Part shown: one piece after another, positions 1 through 7,320 of the stretch
How positions within the stretch are numbered: the stretch's first letter is position 1
How the letters are laid out: each line of letters opens with the position of its first letter
From: an uncultured Pelagibacteraceae bacterium
Lineage (GTDB): Bacteria; Pseudomonadota; Alphaproteobacteria; Pelagibacterales; Pelagibacteraceae
Length of the DNA: 40,191 nt
NCBI GenBank assembly: GCA_902577875.1
Contig: CACHAX010000010.1
Span: 1 to 40,191 of the forward strand
Direction: 5' to 3'
Translations under genes and position numbers: made by a program
Notes under the pieces: model-generated
What the model was told of the DNA's origin: nothing
Seen by the model: the letters and a program-made list of their open reading frames with translations, nothing else
Database searches by the model: none

Positions 1-1290
1 ATATTTTGTATTTAATTCATTTTCAAAATAATCAGGGGTTAAATAAAAATCATCTACAATATTTTCTCTTAAATTTGGTAATAAACTTTTTTCCATTTTA
101 TCTATTACAAGTTTTTTTAGATTCTCACCTTCGACTGACCAGTCTATTCCTGATTTATTATTAGGTACAGGCACTAATACATAAAAGCAATCGTGGTCTT
201 TTGGTGCCATACTCGAGTCAGTCGCGGTAGGCCTATGTAGATAATAGCTTATATCGCTATTTAATTTTTTGTTTACAAATATATCATCCAAGTGTTCTTT
301 GTACTTATCGCCAAACTTTATAGTATGATGTTCAACATTTTCGTATTTTTTCTTTGTTCCAAAATAATAAACAAACAATCCCATTGAATATTCCATTCTA
401 TTTATCTTCCAATTAAATAAGGTGTTATATTTTTGATTATTTAGCATTTTTGAATAAACACCGGGAGGATCTGCATTACAAACTACGTTATCTGCTTTAA
501 TTTCCTCATCTTCACTTGTCACAACCCCGACAACTCTTTTATTTTCTGTAAGCAAGTTTTTAACTTCTTTACCTTTAATAATTGTAACATCTTCTTCTAA
601 CATCAATTTCTCAAAACCTTTTATGATTTGTCCCGTTCCACCCATAGAATAATGAATTCCCCATTTTTTTTCTAAATACAAAATTAATCCATATATAGAG
701 GTTGTAGTAAAAGGGTTCCCACCCACCAATAATGGGTGCATACTAAATAGCCTTCTTAGTTTTCCATTTTCAATAAAACCACTAACCAAAGAATAAACGG
801 ATTTATAACTTTTTAAACTTAGCAATGCAGGAATTTGCTTAAACATAAATGAAGGTTTATCAAATGGCACATCTGATAATTCTGAATAACCCTTATCAAA
901 TATTTTTTTTGTAAATTTAAGTAAATTTCTGTAACCCACAACATCTTTATGATTAATTTTTGCAATCTGTTTTTCCATTTTCTTTTCATCAGCTGAATAA
1001 TCAAAATGGCTTCCATCTTCAAAAACAAATCTGTACCAAGTATCCAAATCTTTTATTTTTATGTAATCATCTGGATTTTTATTAAAAAGTTTAAAAATTT
1101 CATAAATTAAATATGGAGCGGTTATTACAGTTGGTCCACCATCATAAGTGAACCCATTACTTTTAAATACTCTCGCTCTTCCACCTAAATCTTTTTGTTT
1201 TTCAATTAAAGTGACTTTATGGCCTTTTGCCCTAAGTCTAAGAGCTGCTGCTATGCCACCAAAACCTGATCCAATTACAATTGAATTCAT
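1..1290 (-). CDS. crtI: phytoene desaturase CrtI-like, 3' end outside window
   Basis: FAD-dependent carotenoid desaturase; CrtI converts phytoene to lycopene, the route to beta-carotene and, in proteorhodopsin-bearing marine bacteria, to retinal. The frame stays open from the ATG at 1290 to the left edge, giving 430 residues of a family usually near 500, so the C-terminal part is missing. The N-terminus carries the dinucleotide-binding motif VIGSGFGGIAAALRLRAKG, then GGRARVF and the CrtI-typical GFTYDGGPTVITAP. A good ribosome site (AAGGA, minus strand) sits just before the ATG. It lies 48 bp downstream of atpF on the same strand. CrtD- or CrtN-type desaturases are alternatives because the C-terminus is unseen. 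Confidence 0.85.
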   Translation of the reverse strand, partial: MNSIVIGSGFGGIAAALRLRAKGHKVTLIEKQKDLGGRARVFKSNGFTYDGGPTVITAPYLIYEIFKLFNKNPDDYIKIKDLDTWYRFVFEDGSHFDYSADEKKMEKQIAKINHKDVVGYRNLLKFTKKIFDKGYSELSDVPFDKPSFMFKQIPALLSLKSYKSVYSLVSGFIENGKLRRLFSMHPLLVGGNPFTTTSIYGLILYLEKKWGIHYSMGGTGQIIKGFEKLMLEEDVTIIKGKEVKNLLTENKRVVGVVTSEDEEIKADNVVCNADPPGVYSKMLNNQKYNTLFNWKINRMEYSMGLFVYYFGTKKKYENVEHHTIKFGDKYKEHLDDIFVNKKLNSDISYYLHRPTATDSSMAPKDHDCFYVLVPVPNNKSGIDWSVEGENLKKLVIDKMEKSLLPNLRENIVDDFYLTPDYFENELNTKY

Positions 1291-1323
1291 ATTCCTTAAT
1301 TTACATTATTTTTATAAAATTTG

Positions 1324-1342
1324 ATAAACTATCTTAGTTTAT
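1324..1342 (-). terminator. possible weak terminator hairpin after atpF
   Basis: A perfect 8-bp inverted repeat (ATAAACTA, loop of 3, TAGTTTAT) overlaps the atpF stop codon and lies between atpF and crtI. The stem has only two G:C-type pairs per arm at most and is not followed by a clean U tract on the minus strand, so termination here would be weak at best. It may be chance in such A+T-rich DNA. Confidence 0.3.
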
Positions 1343-1836
1343 GAACTTATTTTCTTTAATTCTGTCTTTGTTTCTTCAAGATTTTTATTAAACAAATTGT
1401 CAAGTTTAGACTTATCGACAGATGTTGTAATAATTTTTTTCACAGATTCTACAGCGATGTTAATTGATGTATCTTTAATCTCTTTAATGGCATTATCCTT
1501 CATTTGAGAGATTTTAGTTTCTGCTAGACTTTTCTTTTGTTCAGCTGATTTATGAAATTTGTCATTCATTTCAATTACAAATCTTTCAGTTTCATCTTTT
1601 GACTGCTGCATAATTTTTTCACTCTCAATTTTTGCAGTATCTAGCTTCTTTTGCGCCTCATCCAATAGTCTTTTAGATTCTGCTCGGAGTTTTTCACTTT
1701 CATCAATTTCATTTTTGATATCATTAATCATTTTGCTCAATAAATTATTAACATTTTGCGGAACTTTTAAATAAATTAGCGCTCCAAAAAATATTACAAA
1801 AGAAACTGCTACCCAAAATGTTGCATCAAATACCAT
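1339..1836 (-). CDS. atpF: ATP synthase F0 subunit b
   Basis: Peripheral-stalk subunit b of the F-type ATP synthase. One N-terminal membrane segment (about residues 5-23 in this start) is followed by a long charged coiled coil rich in Lys, Glu and Ser, as expected for the stator. I place the start at the ATG at 1836 (MVFDATFW, the usual b-type opening), giving 165 residues; an upstream TTG at 1872 would only add 12 basic residues lying inside the preceding gene. It overlaps atpF' by 11 nt, which suggests translational coupling. It is the last gene of the F0 cluster; no F1 genes are in the window, matching the split F0/F1 operons known in Alphaproteobacteria. Confidence 0.93.
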   Translation of the reverse strand: MVFDATFWVAVSFVIFFGALIYLKVPQNVNNLLSKMINDIKNEIDESEKLRAESKRLLDEAQKKLDTAKIESEKIMQQSKDETERFVIEMNDKFHKSAEQKKSLAETKISQMKDNAIKEIKDTSINIAVESVKKIITTSVDKSKLDNLFNKNLEETKTELKKISS

Positions 1837-2416
1837 TATGTTTTTCCATTTCTTTTTTAGAAAGATCTTCAACTATGGCTGAAAGACTACTTTTATTTAT
1901 ATCTTCACCAATTAATTGTTTGACTAAATCGGAGGATGTCTCAATTGCAATTTTAGTAACTTTCTCTTGAGAAGTTTTTTTTAATTGGTCTATTTCTTCT
2001 TCTGCTTTTATTATTTCTTTTTCGATATCCTTTTCTAAAGATAATCTTTTATTGTTTATATCGTCCAAAACTTTTTGTCTTTCACTATTAAAGAAGTTTT
2101 TTGCTTCGACTTTTGTATCACTGATAATTTTATCAAATTCTTTAACTTTTTTTTCAGTTTCTTCCCGTTGCTTGTCTGCAGTTTCGATATTCTCTAAGAT
2201 TTGTGATTTTCTGGTTTCAAGATTGTTACTAATCTTTGGTAGTATGAACTTAGATAAAATTATAAACAATAATCCAAAAGTAAGTACTAACCAAAAGATT
2301 TGAGATATCCAAAACTCGGGATTAAGCTGGGGCATACCTCCACTCTCAGCGCTTTGAGCGCTATAAGTAAAGATAAGACTTAAAGCTAGAAATTGAAAAA
2401 TTATCTTTTTCAACAT
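1826..2416 (-). CDS. atpF': ATP synthase F0 subunit b'
   Basis: Second, divergent b-type stator subunit, as in photosynthetic bacteria and Alphaproteobacteria where b and b' form a heterodimer. The 196-residue protein has a membrane span (roughly residues 36-57) followed by a long coiled coil. Before the usual opening MPQLNPEFW at residue 28 there is an extra hydrophobic, signal-like stretch of about 27 residues ending near SAQSAESGG. It sits 3 nt after atpE and overlaps atpF by 11 nt. The internal Met28 is an alternative start. Confidence 0.92.
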   Translation of the reverse strand: MLKKIIFQFLALSLIFTYSAQSAESGGMPQLNPEFWISQIFWLVLTFGLLFIILSKFILPKISNNLETRKSQILENIETADKQREETEKKVKEFDKIISDTKVEAKNFFNSERQKVLDDINNKRLSLEKDIEKEIIKAEEEIDQLKKTSQEKVTKIAIETSSDLVKQLIGEDINKSSLSAIVEDLSKKEMEKHNGI

Positions 2417-2419
2417 TAA

Positions 2420-2647
2420 TTAAAACGCGAAAAGAATAATTAATGCAACAACTAATCCAAATAAACCTGTCGCTTCCGCCAATGCAAAGCCTAATAGCAA
2501 GTTTGGAAACTGTTTTTGAGCTGCAGATGGATTTCTCATTGCACCAGAAAGATAATTTCCAAAAATTATCCCAATTCCAACTCCTGCACCCGCAAGTGCA
2601 ATTGCTGCTAGTCCTGCTCCTATCATTTTTGCTGCTTCTAATTCCAT
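2420..2647 (-). CDS. atpE: ATP synthase F0 subunit c
   Basis: Ring-forming proteolipid of the F0 rotor, 75 residues with two transmembrane helices. Helix 1 has the packing motif GAGVGIG and helix 2 the ion-binding carboxylate Glu58 within FALAEATGLFGLVVA. The residues around Glu58 (Ala and Phe where Na+-type rings have Ser and Tyr) point to a proton-type ring. A near-perfect Shine-Dalgarno sequence precedes it (annotated separately), consistent with the high copy number of subunit c per complex. Confidence 0.97.
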   Translation of the reverse strand: MELEAAKMIGAGLAAIALAGAGVGIGIIFGNYLSGAMRNPSAAQKQFPNLLLGFALAEATGLFGLVVALIILFAF

Positions 2648-2652
2648 TATAT

Positions 2653-2659
2653 CCTCCTT
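2653..2659 (-). promoter_or_regulatory. strong Shine-Dalgarno of atpE
   Basis: AAGGAGG on the minus strand, 5 nt before the atpE ATG. It is the only complete anti-16S match I noticed before a gene in this window, where most starts have weak or no such motif. It likely raises subunit c translation above its operon neighbours. Confidence 0.8.
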
Positions 2660-2666
2660 ATGTTAA

Positions 2667-3398
2667 TTAATGGTGTAAATTTAATGCATCATTCAAATAG
2701 ATACATGTTAAAATTGCAAATACATATGCTTGAAGAAAAGCAACTAATATCTCCAAACCTGTTAATGCAACTGAAAAACCTAGTGGTAGCCAGCCCCCAA
2801 CAATTCCTAAGCTAACTACGAAACCTCCAAAAACTTTCATCATCGTATGGCCTGCCATCATATTTGCAAACAATCTAACTGATAAACTAATTGGTCTACT
2901 TAAGTATGAAATTATTTCTATAACAACTATTAACGGCAATAAAACCATTGGAACTCCACTTGGCACAAAAAGTTTTAAGTATCCAAGTCCATGTTTAATA
3001 AATCCAATTATTGTTACTCCTATAAATATAAATGCTGCTAATACAAAAGTTACAATGATGTGGCTAGTGACAGTAAAAGAGTATGGTATCATCCCAAACA
3101 TGTTACAAAATAAAACAAACATGAATAAAGAAAATATGAAAGAAAAGTAAGGCTTAGCTTTCGATCCAGCTGTATCACTTATCATTTTTGAAATAAAAGA
3201 GTAACTGAGTTCAGCAAGTAATTGAATTTTATTTGGTATGATAGATCTCTTCGTGCCTAAATTAAAAATAATTAATATTGCTAAAGAACTTATGACCATA
3301 AACAAACTCGCGTTTGTGAACGAAATATCTATGTTATTTATTTTAATTTCTGGACCAATTCGGTAAACATTGAATTGGTACATTGGATTTGCTGCCAT
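2667..3398 (-). CDS. atpB: ATP synthase F0 subunit a
   Basis: Proton half-channel subunit of F0, 243 residues with five to six hydrophobic helices. The signature SRPISLSVRLFANMMAGH contains the essential arginine (about Arg175) that faces the c-ring carboxylate, and the C-terminal helix with QAYVFAILTCIYLNDAL is typical. It lies 7 nt after atpI and 19 nt before atpE in the conserved order atpI-atpB-atpE-atpF'-atpF. Confidence 0.97.
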   Translation of the reverse strand: MAANPMYQFNVYRIGPEIKINNIDISFTNASLFMVISSLAILIIFNLGTKRSIIPNKIQLLAELSYSFISKMISDTAGSKAKPYFSFIFSLFMFVLFCNMFGMIPYSFTVTSHIIVTFVLAAFIFIGVTIIGFIKHGLGYLKLFVPSGVPMVLLPLIVVIEIISYLSRPISLSVRLFANMMAGHTMMKVFGGFVVSLGIVGGWLPLGFSVALTGLEILVAFLQAYVFAILTCIYLNDALNLHH

Positions 3399-3405
3399 TT
3401 GCCTA

Positions 3406-3681
3406 CTATTTTTGCATTTTTTTTGCTGATCTAATAACGTTCATAATTCCAGCTACTACACCAATAAAAAAAAATATTAAAATTAACCAGGGTTTAGTAC
3501 CAAACCAATTGTCTAAAATAAACCCAATAATTGTCCCAACAGCCACTGCAGATACCAATTCTGTGCTCATTTTGAAGGCTGATCCCATACTTGAGCCTTT
3601 ATTTTCATTTTCAGATTTTTTGTCTTTATCGGTTTTATTTTTTGCAATTTTTAGGCGAGTTTTAAACTGGTCTTCATCCAT
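3406..3681 (-). CDS. atpI: ATP synthase accessory protein AtpI
   Basis: Small protein of the AtpI family, which helps c-ring assembly or Mg2+ supply in other bacteria. It has 91 residues: a charged, Lys/Asp/Glu-rich N-terminus of about 30 residues, then two transmembrane helices joined by a short loop with FGTKPW. It begins the F0 gene set and starts only 2 nt after the smc stop codon, so it is almost certainly read from a transcript that also carries smc. Confidence 0.85.
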   Translation of the reverse strand: MDEDQFKTRLKIAKNKTDKDKKSENENKGSSMGSAFKMSTELVSAVAVGTIIGFILDNWFGTKPWLILIFFFIGVVAGIMNVIRSAKKMQK

Positions 3682-3683
3682 TA

Positions 3684-6257
3684 TTAAGCAACCATACTCT
3701 CTGCTTTTTGAAGATCTACAGCAACTAGTTGGCTAATTCCTTTTTCTGGCATTGTTACGCCGTATAGTCTGTCCATTTTAGACATGGTTAGAGCATGGTG
3801 AGTTACAATAATAAATCTTGTAGATGTAATTTTAGTTAGTTCCGTTAAAAGATTGCAAAATCTTGTTACATTCGCGTCATCTAGAGGTGCGTCTACTTCA
3901 TCGAGAACACATATTGGAGCTGGATTAGTAAGAAACACTGCAAAGATTAAAGATAAAGCAGTTAAGGCTTGTTCACCTCCAGATAATAAAGTTATTGATT
4001 GCAATCTTTTTCCTGGTGGACTTACCAACATTTCTAATCCTGCATCTAAAGGATCATCAGAGTCTACTAGCTCTAGTTTTGCACTACCTCCATTAAATAG
4101 TTTGGTATAAACTTCATTGAACTTTCTATTCACTTTTTCAAAAGCATCCAAAAGTCTTTCCCTACCTTTCTGATTGAGTTCAGTAATACTTTCTTTTAAC
4201 TTTATAATTGCAGTTACTAAATCTTGTCTATCTTTTTCCATTTTCTTAATTTCATCTTCATATTTTGAAGTCTCTTCGTCTGCTCTTAAGTTAACTGAGC
4301 CTAATTTTTCTCTTTCTCTTTTTTTTTCATCAAGCAATTCCTCTTGTGTTACTGTATCTGGATATTCAGATGCATTTTTTAAATTTGAAAAATTAAGTAT
4401 CTCCTCTTCTTTTAAATTAAGTTCTGTTGATACTCTTTCTAACAAATCATTTCTTCTTTTATTCAAACCATCGATTGTTGCTCCGGAGCTTGCTTTTCGC
4501 TCTCTTATTTCAATAGACTCTTCCTTTGTTGTATTAAGATTGCTTCTTAATTCGTTAATCTCTTTATCTAGTTCATCTATTAATATTTCATTATCACTTT
4601 TTTCTTTTTCAGAAATTCTTAAACTTTCAGATATTTGTCCTTTTCTTTCAGCTTGTGTTTGAGGTTGTTTTGCTAGGCTATCTAATTTTTTTTGTTGAGT
4701 ATCTTTTCTACTATTTAATTCATTAATCATTTTTTCAGAATTTACCAATAAGTTTTTCCAACTTTCTATTTCTTGATCAATTATTTTAATTCTTTCACTT
4801 CTCTTAATTGATTCTTTTTTGATATTTTGATTTGCACTAAATGCTTCAGCATATTCTTCTTGTAGACTTTTGATTTCTTCATTTTTCTTAGTAACTGTTA
4901 TCGCTAAATCGTTGTCATGTATTTCATTAATTTTCATTTTTAAAAATGAAAGATTTATTTTGCATTCATCTATTAAATTAGTTGCACCATTAATATTGTT
5001 CTCTGATAGCATTTCTTTTGCTTTTTCTAATTGCTCACTTGCTAAATCGATAGTTTCTGAGTTCTTTTTTAGAGCATCAAGATTTAAATTTTCTAGTATT
5101 CTCTCTAATTTATCTTGCTCATCTTTTAATTTACTTCTTGCATTTACAAGATCTAAACCAGACAGTTTTTCAGTTTCATAATATTTTGAGTCAACTGTAA
5201 TTAAATTTTCTTTTTCTTCTCTAAGTCTTTTTTCATTAGAGTTTGCATCAATGATTATGCTTTTTTCTCTAACAATATCCTCATCTATTACACTTAAAGC
5301 CTTTCTAATTGATTGTATTTCTTCATTAACCCTGTCTTTTTCTTCATCTAAGCTCTTTAACTCTAAATTTAATCTTTGTATTTTTGACAAGTTTTCTTGA
5401 TTTTTTTCTCTTATTGGATTTACATTTTTATTCTTTTCAATAATTTTCATGCTTAAACCCTCTAATTTATCATTGAAGGACTTAACTTGATCATCAGCCT
5501 CATTATTGATCTCGTTTTCTACTTTAATTTCATTATCAATCTCTAAAAGACGTAAATAATATAAACCTGCCTCAACTTTTTTTATTTCTTCAGAAATGGA
5601 TTTATATTTTGCAGCCTCTTCAGCTTGCTTTTGCAAATTTGCTAATTGTCTTTCCTGTTGTCTTCTTAATTCATCTGCCCTTTTTAAATTATTTTCTGCA
5701 GCGCCTAATCGTAATTCTGCTTCGTGTCTTCTAACATGTAAACCTGCTATACCAGCTGCTTCTTCTAAGATAGCTCTACGATCAGAAGGTTTTGCCGTGA
5801 CCAATGCTCCAATTCTACCTTGACTAATAATCGAAGGTGAATGAGCACCTGTTGACAAATCTGCAAAAAACATCTGAGCATCTTTAGCTCTAACTTCTTT
5901 CCCATTTATATAAAATTTTGAGCCCTTATCTTTTTCTATTTTTCTTCTTATTTCAATTTCATCGAGCTCATTATATTGTAGAGGACCATCTTTATTATCA
6001 TTTGACAAACTTACTAAAACTTCTGCAATATTTTTTGATGGTTTGTTTGAAGTTCCGGAAAATATAACATCTTCCATTCCTGAACCTCTCATACTTTTTG
6101 CTGATGTCTCACCCATGCACCATCGCAACGACTCCACTATATTTGATTTACCACAACCGTTTGGGCCAACTATCCCAGTCAAACCTTCTTCAATCAGGAA
6201 ATTTGTTTTTTCAGCAAAAGACTTAAATCCATTTAGTTGGATTTTTTTAAATTCCAT
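3684..6257 (-). CDS. smc: SMC-type chromosome segregation ATPase, unusually short
   Basis: Structural maintenance of chromosomes protein, the ATPase of bacterial condensin. The N-terminal head carries Walker A GPNGCGKSN (residues 31-39), an R-loop region near 55-60 and the Q-loop ISQGRIG (144-150). The C-terminal head carries the ABC signature LSGGEQ (758-763), Walker B ICVLDEVDA (782-790) and the switch histidine VTHH (818-821). Between about 175 and 690 the protein is charged coiled coil. The total is 857 residues, against roughly 1150-1190 for usual bacterial SMC, and the glycine-containing globular hinge expected in the middle is not recognisable; residues about 390-450 look like a helical hairpin turning at NNING (420-424). 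It is flanked by a dsbA-like gene (8 nt) and atpI (2 nt). Confidence 0.93.
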   Translation of the reverse strand: MEFKKIQLNGFKSFAEKTNFLIEEGLTGIVGPNGCGKSNIVESLRWCMGETSAKSMRGSGMEDVIFSGTSNKPSKNIAEVLVSLSNDNKDGPLQYNELDEIEIRRKIEKDKGSKFYINGKEVRAKDAQMFFADLSTGAHSPSIISQGRIGALVTAKPSDRRAILEEAAGIAGLHVRRHEAELRLGAAENNLKRADELRRQQERQLANLQKQAEEAAKYKSISEEIKKVEAGLYYLRLLEIDNEIKVENEINNEADDQVKSFNDKLEGLSMKIIEKNKNVNPIREKNQENLSKIQRLNLELKSLDEEKDRVNEEIQSIRKALSVIDEDIVREKSIIIDANSNEKRLREEKENLITVDSKYYETEKLSGLDLVNARSKLKDEQDKLERILENLNLDALKKNSETIDLASEQLEKAKEMLSENNINGATNLIDECKINLSFLKMKINEIHDNDLAITVTKKNEEIKSLQEEYAEAFSANQNIKKESIKRSERIKIIDQEIESWKNLLVNSEKMINELNSRKDTQQKKLDSLAKQPQTQAERKGQISESLRISEKEKSDNEILIDELDKEINELRSNLNTTKEESIEIRERKASSGATIDGLNKRRNDLLERVSTELNLKEEEILNFSNLKNASEYPDTVTQEELLDEKKREREKLGSVNLRADEETSKYEDEIKKMEKDRQDLVTAIIKLKESITELNQKGRERLLDAFEKVNRKFNEVYTKLFNGGSAKLELVDSDDPLDAGLEMLVSPPGKRLQSITLLSGGEQALTALSLIFAVFLTNPAPICVLDEVDAPLDDANVTRFCNLLTELTKITSTRFIIVTHHALTMSKMDRLYGVTMPEKGISQLVAVDLQKAESMVA

Positions 6258-6265
6258 TCACTGAC

Positions 6266-6841
6266 TTATATCAGTTTTTCTATGTATTTTTTTAATTTTT
6301 TGTAGTTTGAGTGATTTTCAAACTTTTTTCCGTTAATTATGACTGTAGGAGTAGCATTCACTTTGTACTTTTTAACACCTTCGATTCGGTCTTCTAAAAT
6401 ATGATCCTCTATTTTTTTATCCGCCAAGCACTTATCAAAATCAAGATTATATTCAGTATTATCAATAAATTTTTTCATTGCTTGATTTGCTTCTAATTCA
6501 TTTTTTCCCTTGATCCACTTATCTTGATTTAAGTAAAGATGATGCAAAATTTCATGCTCACCATCATTTCTACAATGTGCTAATTTAGTTGCATTAAATG
6601 CAATGATATCTAATGGAAAGCTTTTAAATTCAATTGAGATCAATCCTTTATCAATAAAATCTTCTTTTAGTTTAGGATAAATATTTTTATGAAAATTTGC
6701 ACAAAAACTGCAAGTTAAAGATTCAAAAACCATTAACTTAACTTTTGAGTCCGCATTTCCTACTAAAATTGGTTTAACTTCAGAATTAGCATTAATGAAA
6801 TTAAAAAAGATTAAAATTGATACAATTATTATTTTTTTCAT
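6266..6841 (-). CDS. DsbA-family thiol-disulfide oxidoreductase
   Basis: Periplasmic thioredoxin-fold protein of the DsbA/DsbG type, 191 residues. A signal peptide covers about residues 1-20 (KK, then hydrophobic, ending near NANS). The active site is CSFC at 44-47 and the cis-proline loop is ATPTVIING near 163-171; the helical insertion between them is present. The CSFC dipeptide differs from CPHC of E. coli DsbA, so redox strength cannot be predicted. Its ATG overlaps the stop of the upstream DUF721 gene (ATGA). Likely clients include the Cys-rich secreted hydrolases at 32543-34689, which is inference. No DsbB is in the window. Confidence 0.87.
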   Translation of the reverse strand: MKKIIIVSILIFFNFINANSEVKPILVGNADSKVKLMVFESLTCSFCANFHKNIYPKLKEDFIDKGLISIEFKSFPLDIIAFNATKLAHCRNDGEHEILHHLYLNQDKWIKGKNELEANQAMKKFIDNTEYNLDFDKCLADKKIEDHILEDRIEGVKKYKVNATPTVIINGKKFENHSNYKKLKKYIEKLI

Positions 6842-7320
6842 TTTATCTTAAAGTGCTTACTAAACTCTAAAAGTGAATTTTTTATTTTGTCATTTTTAAT
6901 ATTATTTATGCTCTTTATATGTTTATTTTTTGTCGCATTAATAGCGGTATTTTTATAGCTTTCTTCAATTTTTCCATCAAACGTATTCAATTTAATGTCA
7001 TCTAAAACATGATAGCCAAAAAAAACATTAATTTTTTTTATTATTTCTTTTTTAGAATACTCAAGATCAACTTCATTTCCCCTCTTTACCAAAATATTTA
7101 AACGACTGCCTGACAACTTATTTGAACTTTTATATGACTTAGGAAAGCTTACTTTAAATAAATCTTTACCTACTAAATATTTCCAATTATCTAAAGTTTC
7201 ATTATAAATTTTACCTTTTTTATTAATTATTCTTTTTGCTTCTGTGGGTAAAGTATCTTTAAAAGATCTTAAACCTTGAATGGAATTATATCTCTGCTTA
7301 ATATTATATTTTTGACTCAT
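6838..7320 (-). CDS. DUF721 / DciA-like protein
   Basis: Member of the DUF721 family, which includes DciA, the ancestral bacterial helicase-loading factor. The 160-residue protein is basic; the family core spans about residues 38-110 and includes the segment WKYLVGKDLFKVSFP followed by LNILVKRGNEVDLEYSKKE and INVFFGYHVLDDIKL. The C-terminal tail is Lys/Asn-rich. It sits between mutY (divergent) and the dsbA-like gene, the neighbourhood DUF721 genes usually have in Alphaproteobacteria. Its start codon directly abuts the mutY start codon. Assignment to the family is fairly sure; a helicase-loader role here is inference. Confidence 0.75.
   Translation of the reverse strand: MSQKYNIKQRYNSIQGLRSFKDTLPTEAKRIINKKGKIYNETLDNWKYLVGKDLFKVSFPKSYKSSNKLSGSRLNILVKRGNEVDLEYSKKEIIKKINVFFGYHVLDDIKLNTFDGKIEESYKNTAINATKNKHIKSINNIKNDKIKNSLLEFSKHFKIK

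Noticed and set aside
819..1028. Short minus-strand frame of 69 codons
   Set aside because: It lies out of frame inside crtI, which has clear motifs through this stretch.
4174..4662. Plus-strand open frame of 162 codons inside smc
   Set aside because: It is antisense to the coiled-coil coding region, Ser/Leu/Phe-rich as expected from reversed Glu/Lys codons, and has no family features. The same holds for other antisense frames in smc.
7276..7320. Upstream extension of mutY
   Set aside because: It begins with a TTG inside the divergent DUF721 gene and adds 15 residues before the normal MutY N-terminus.
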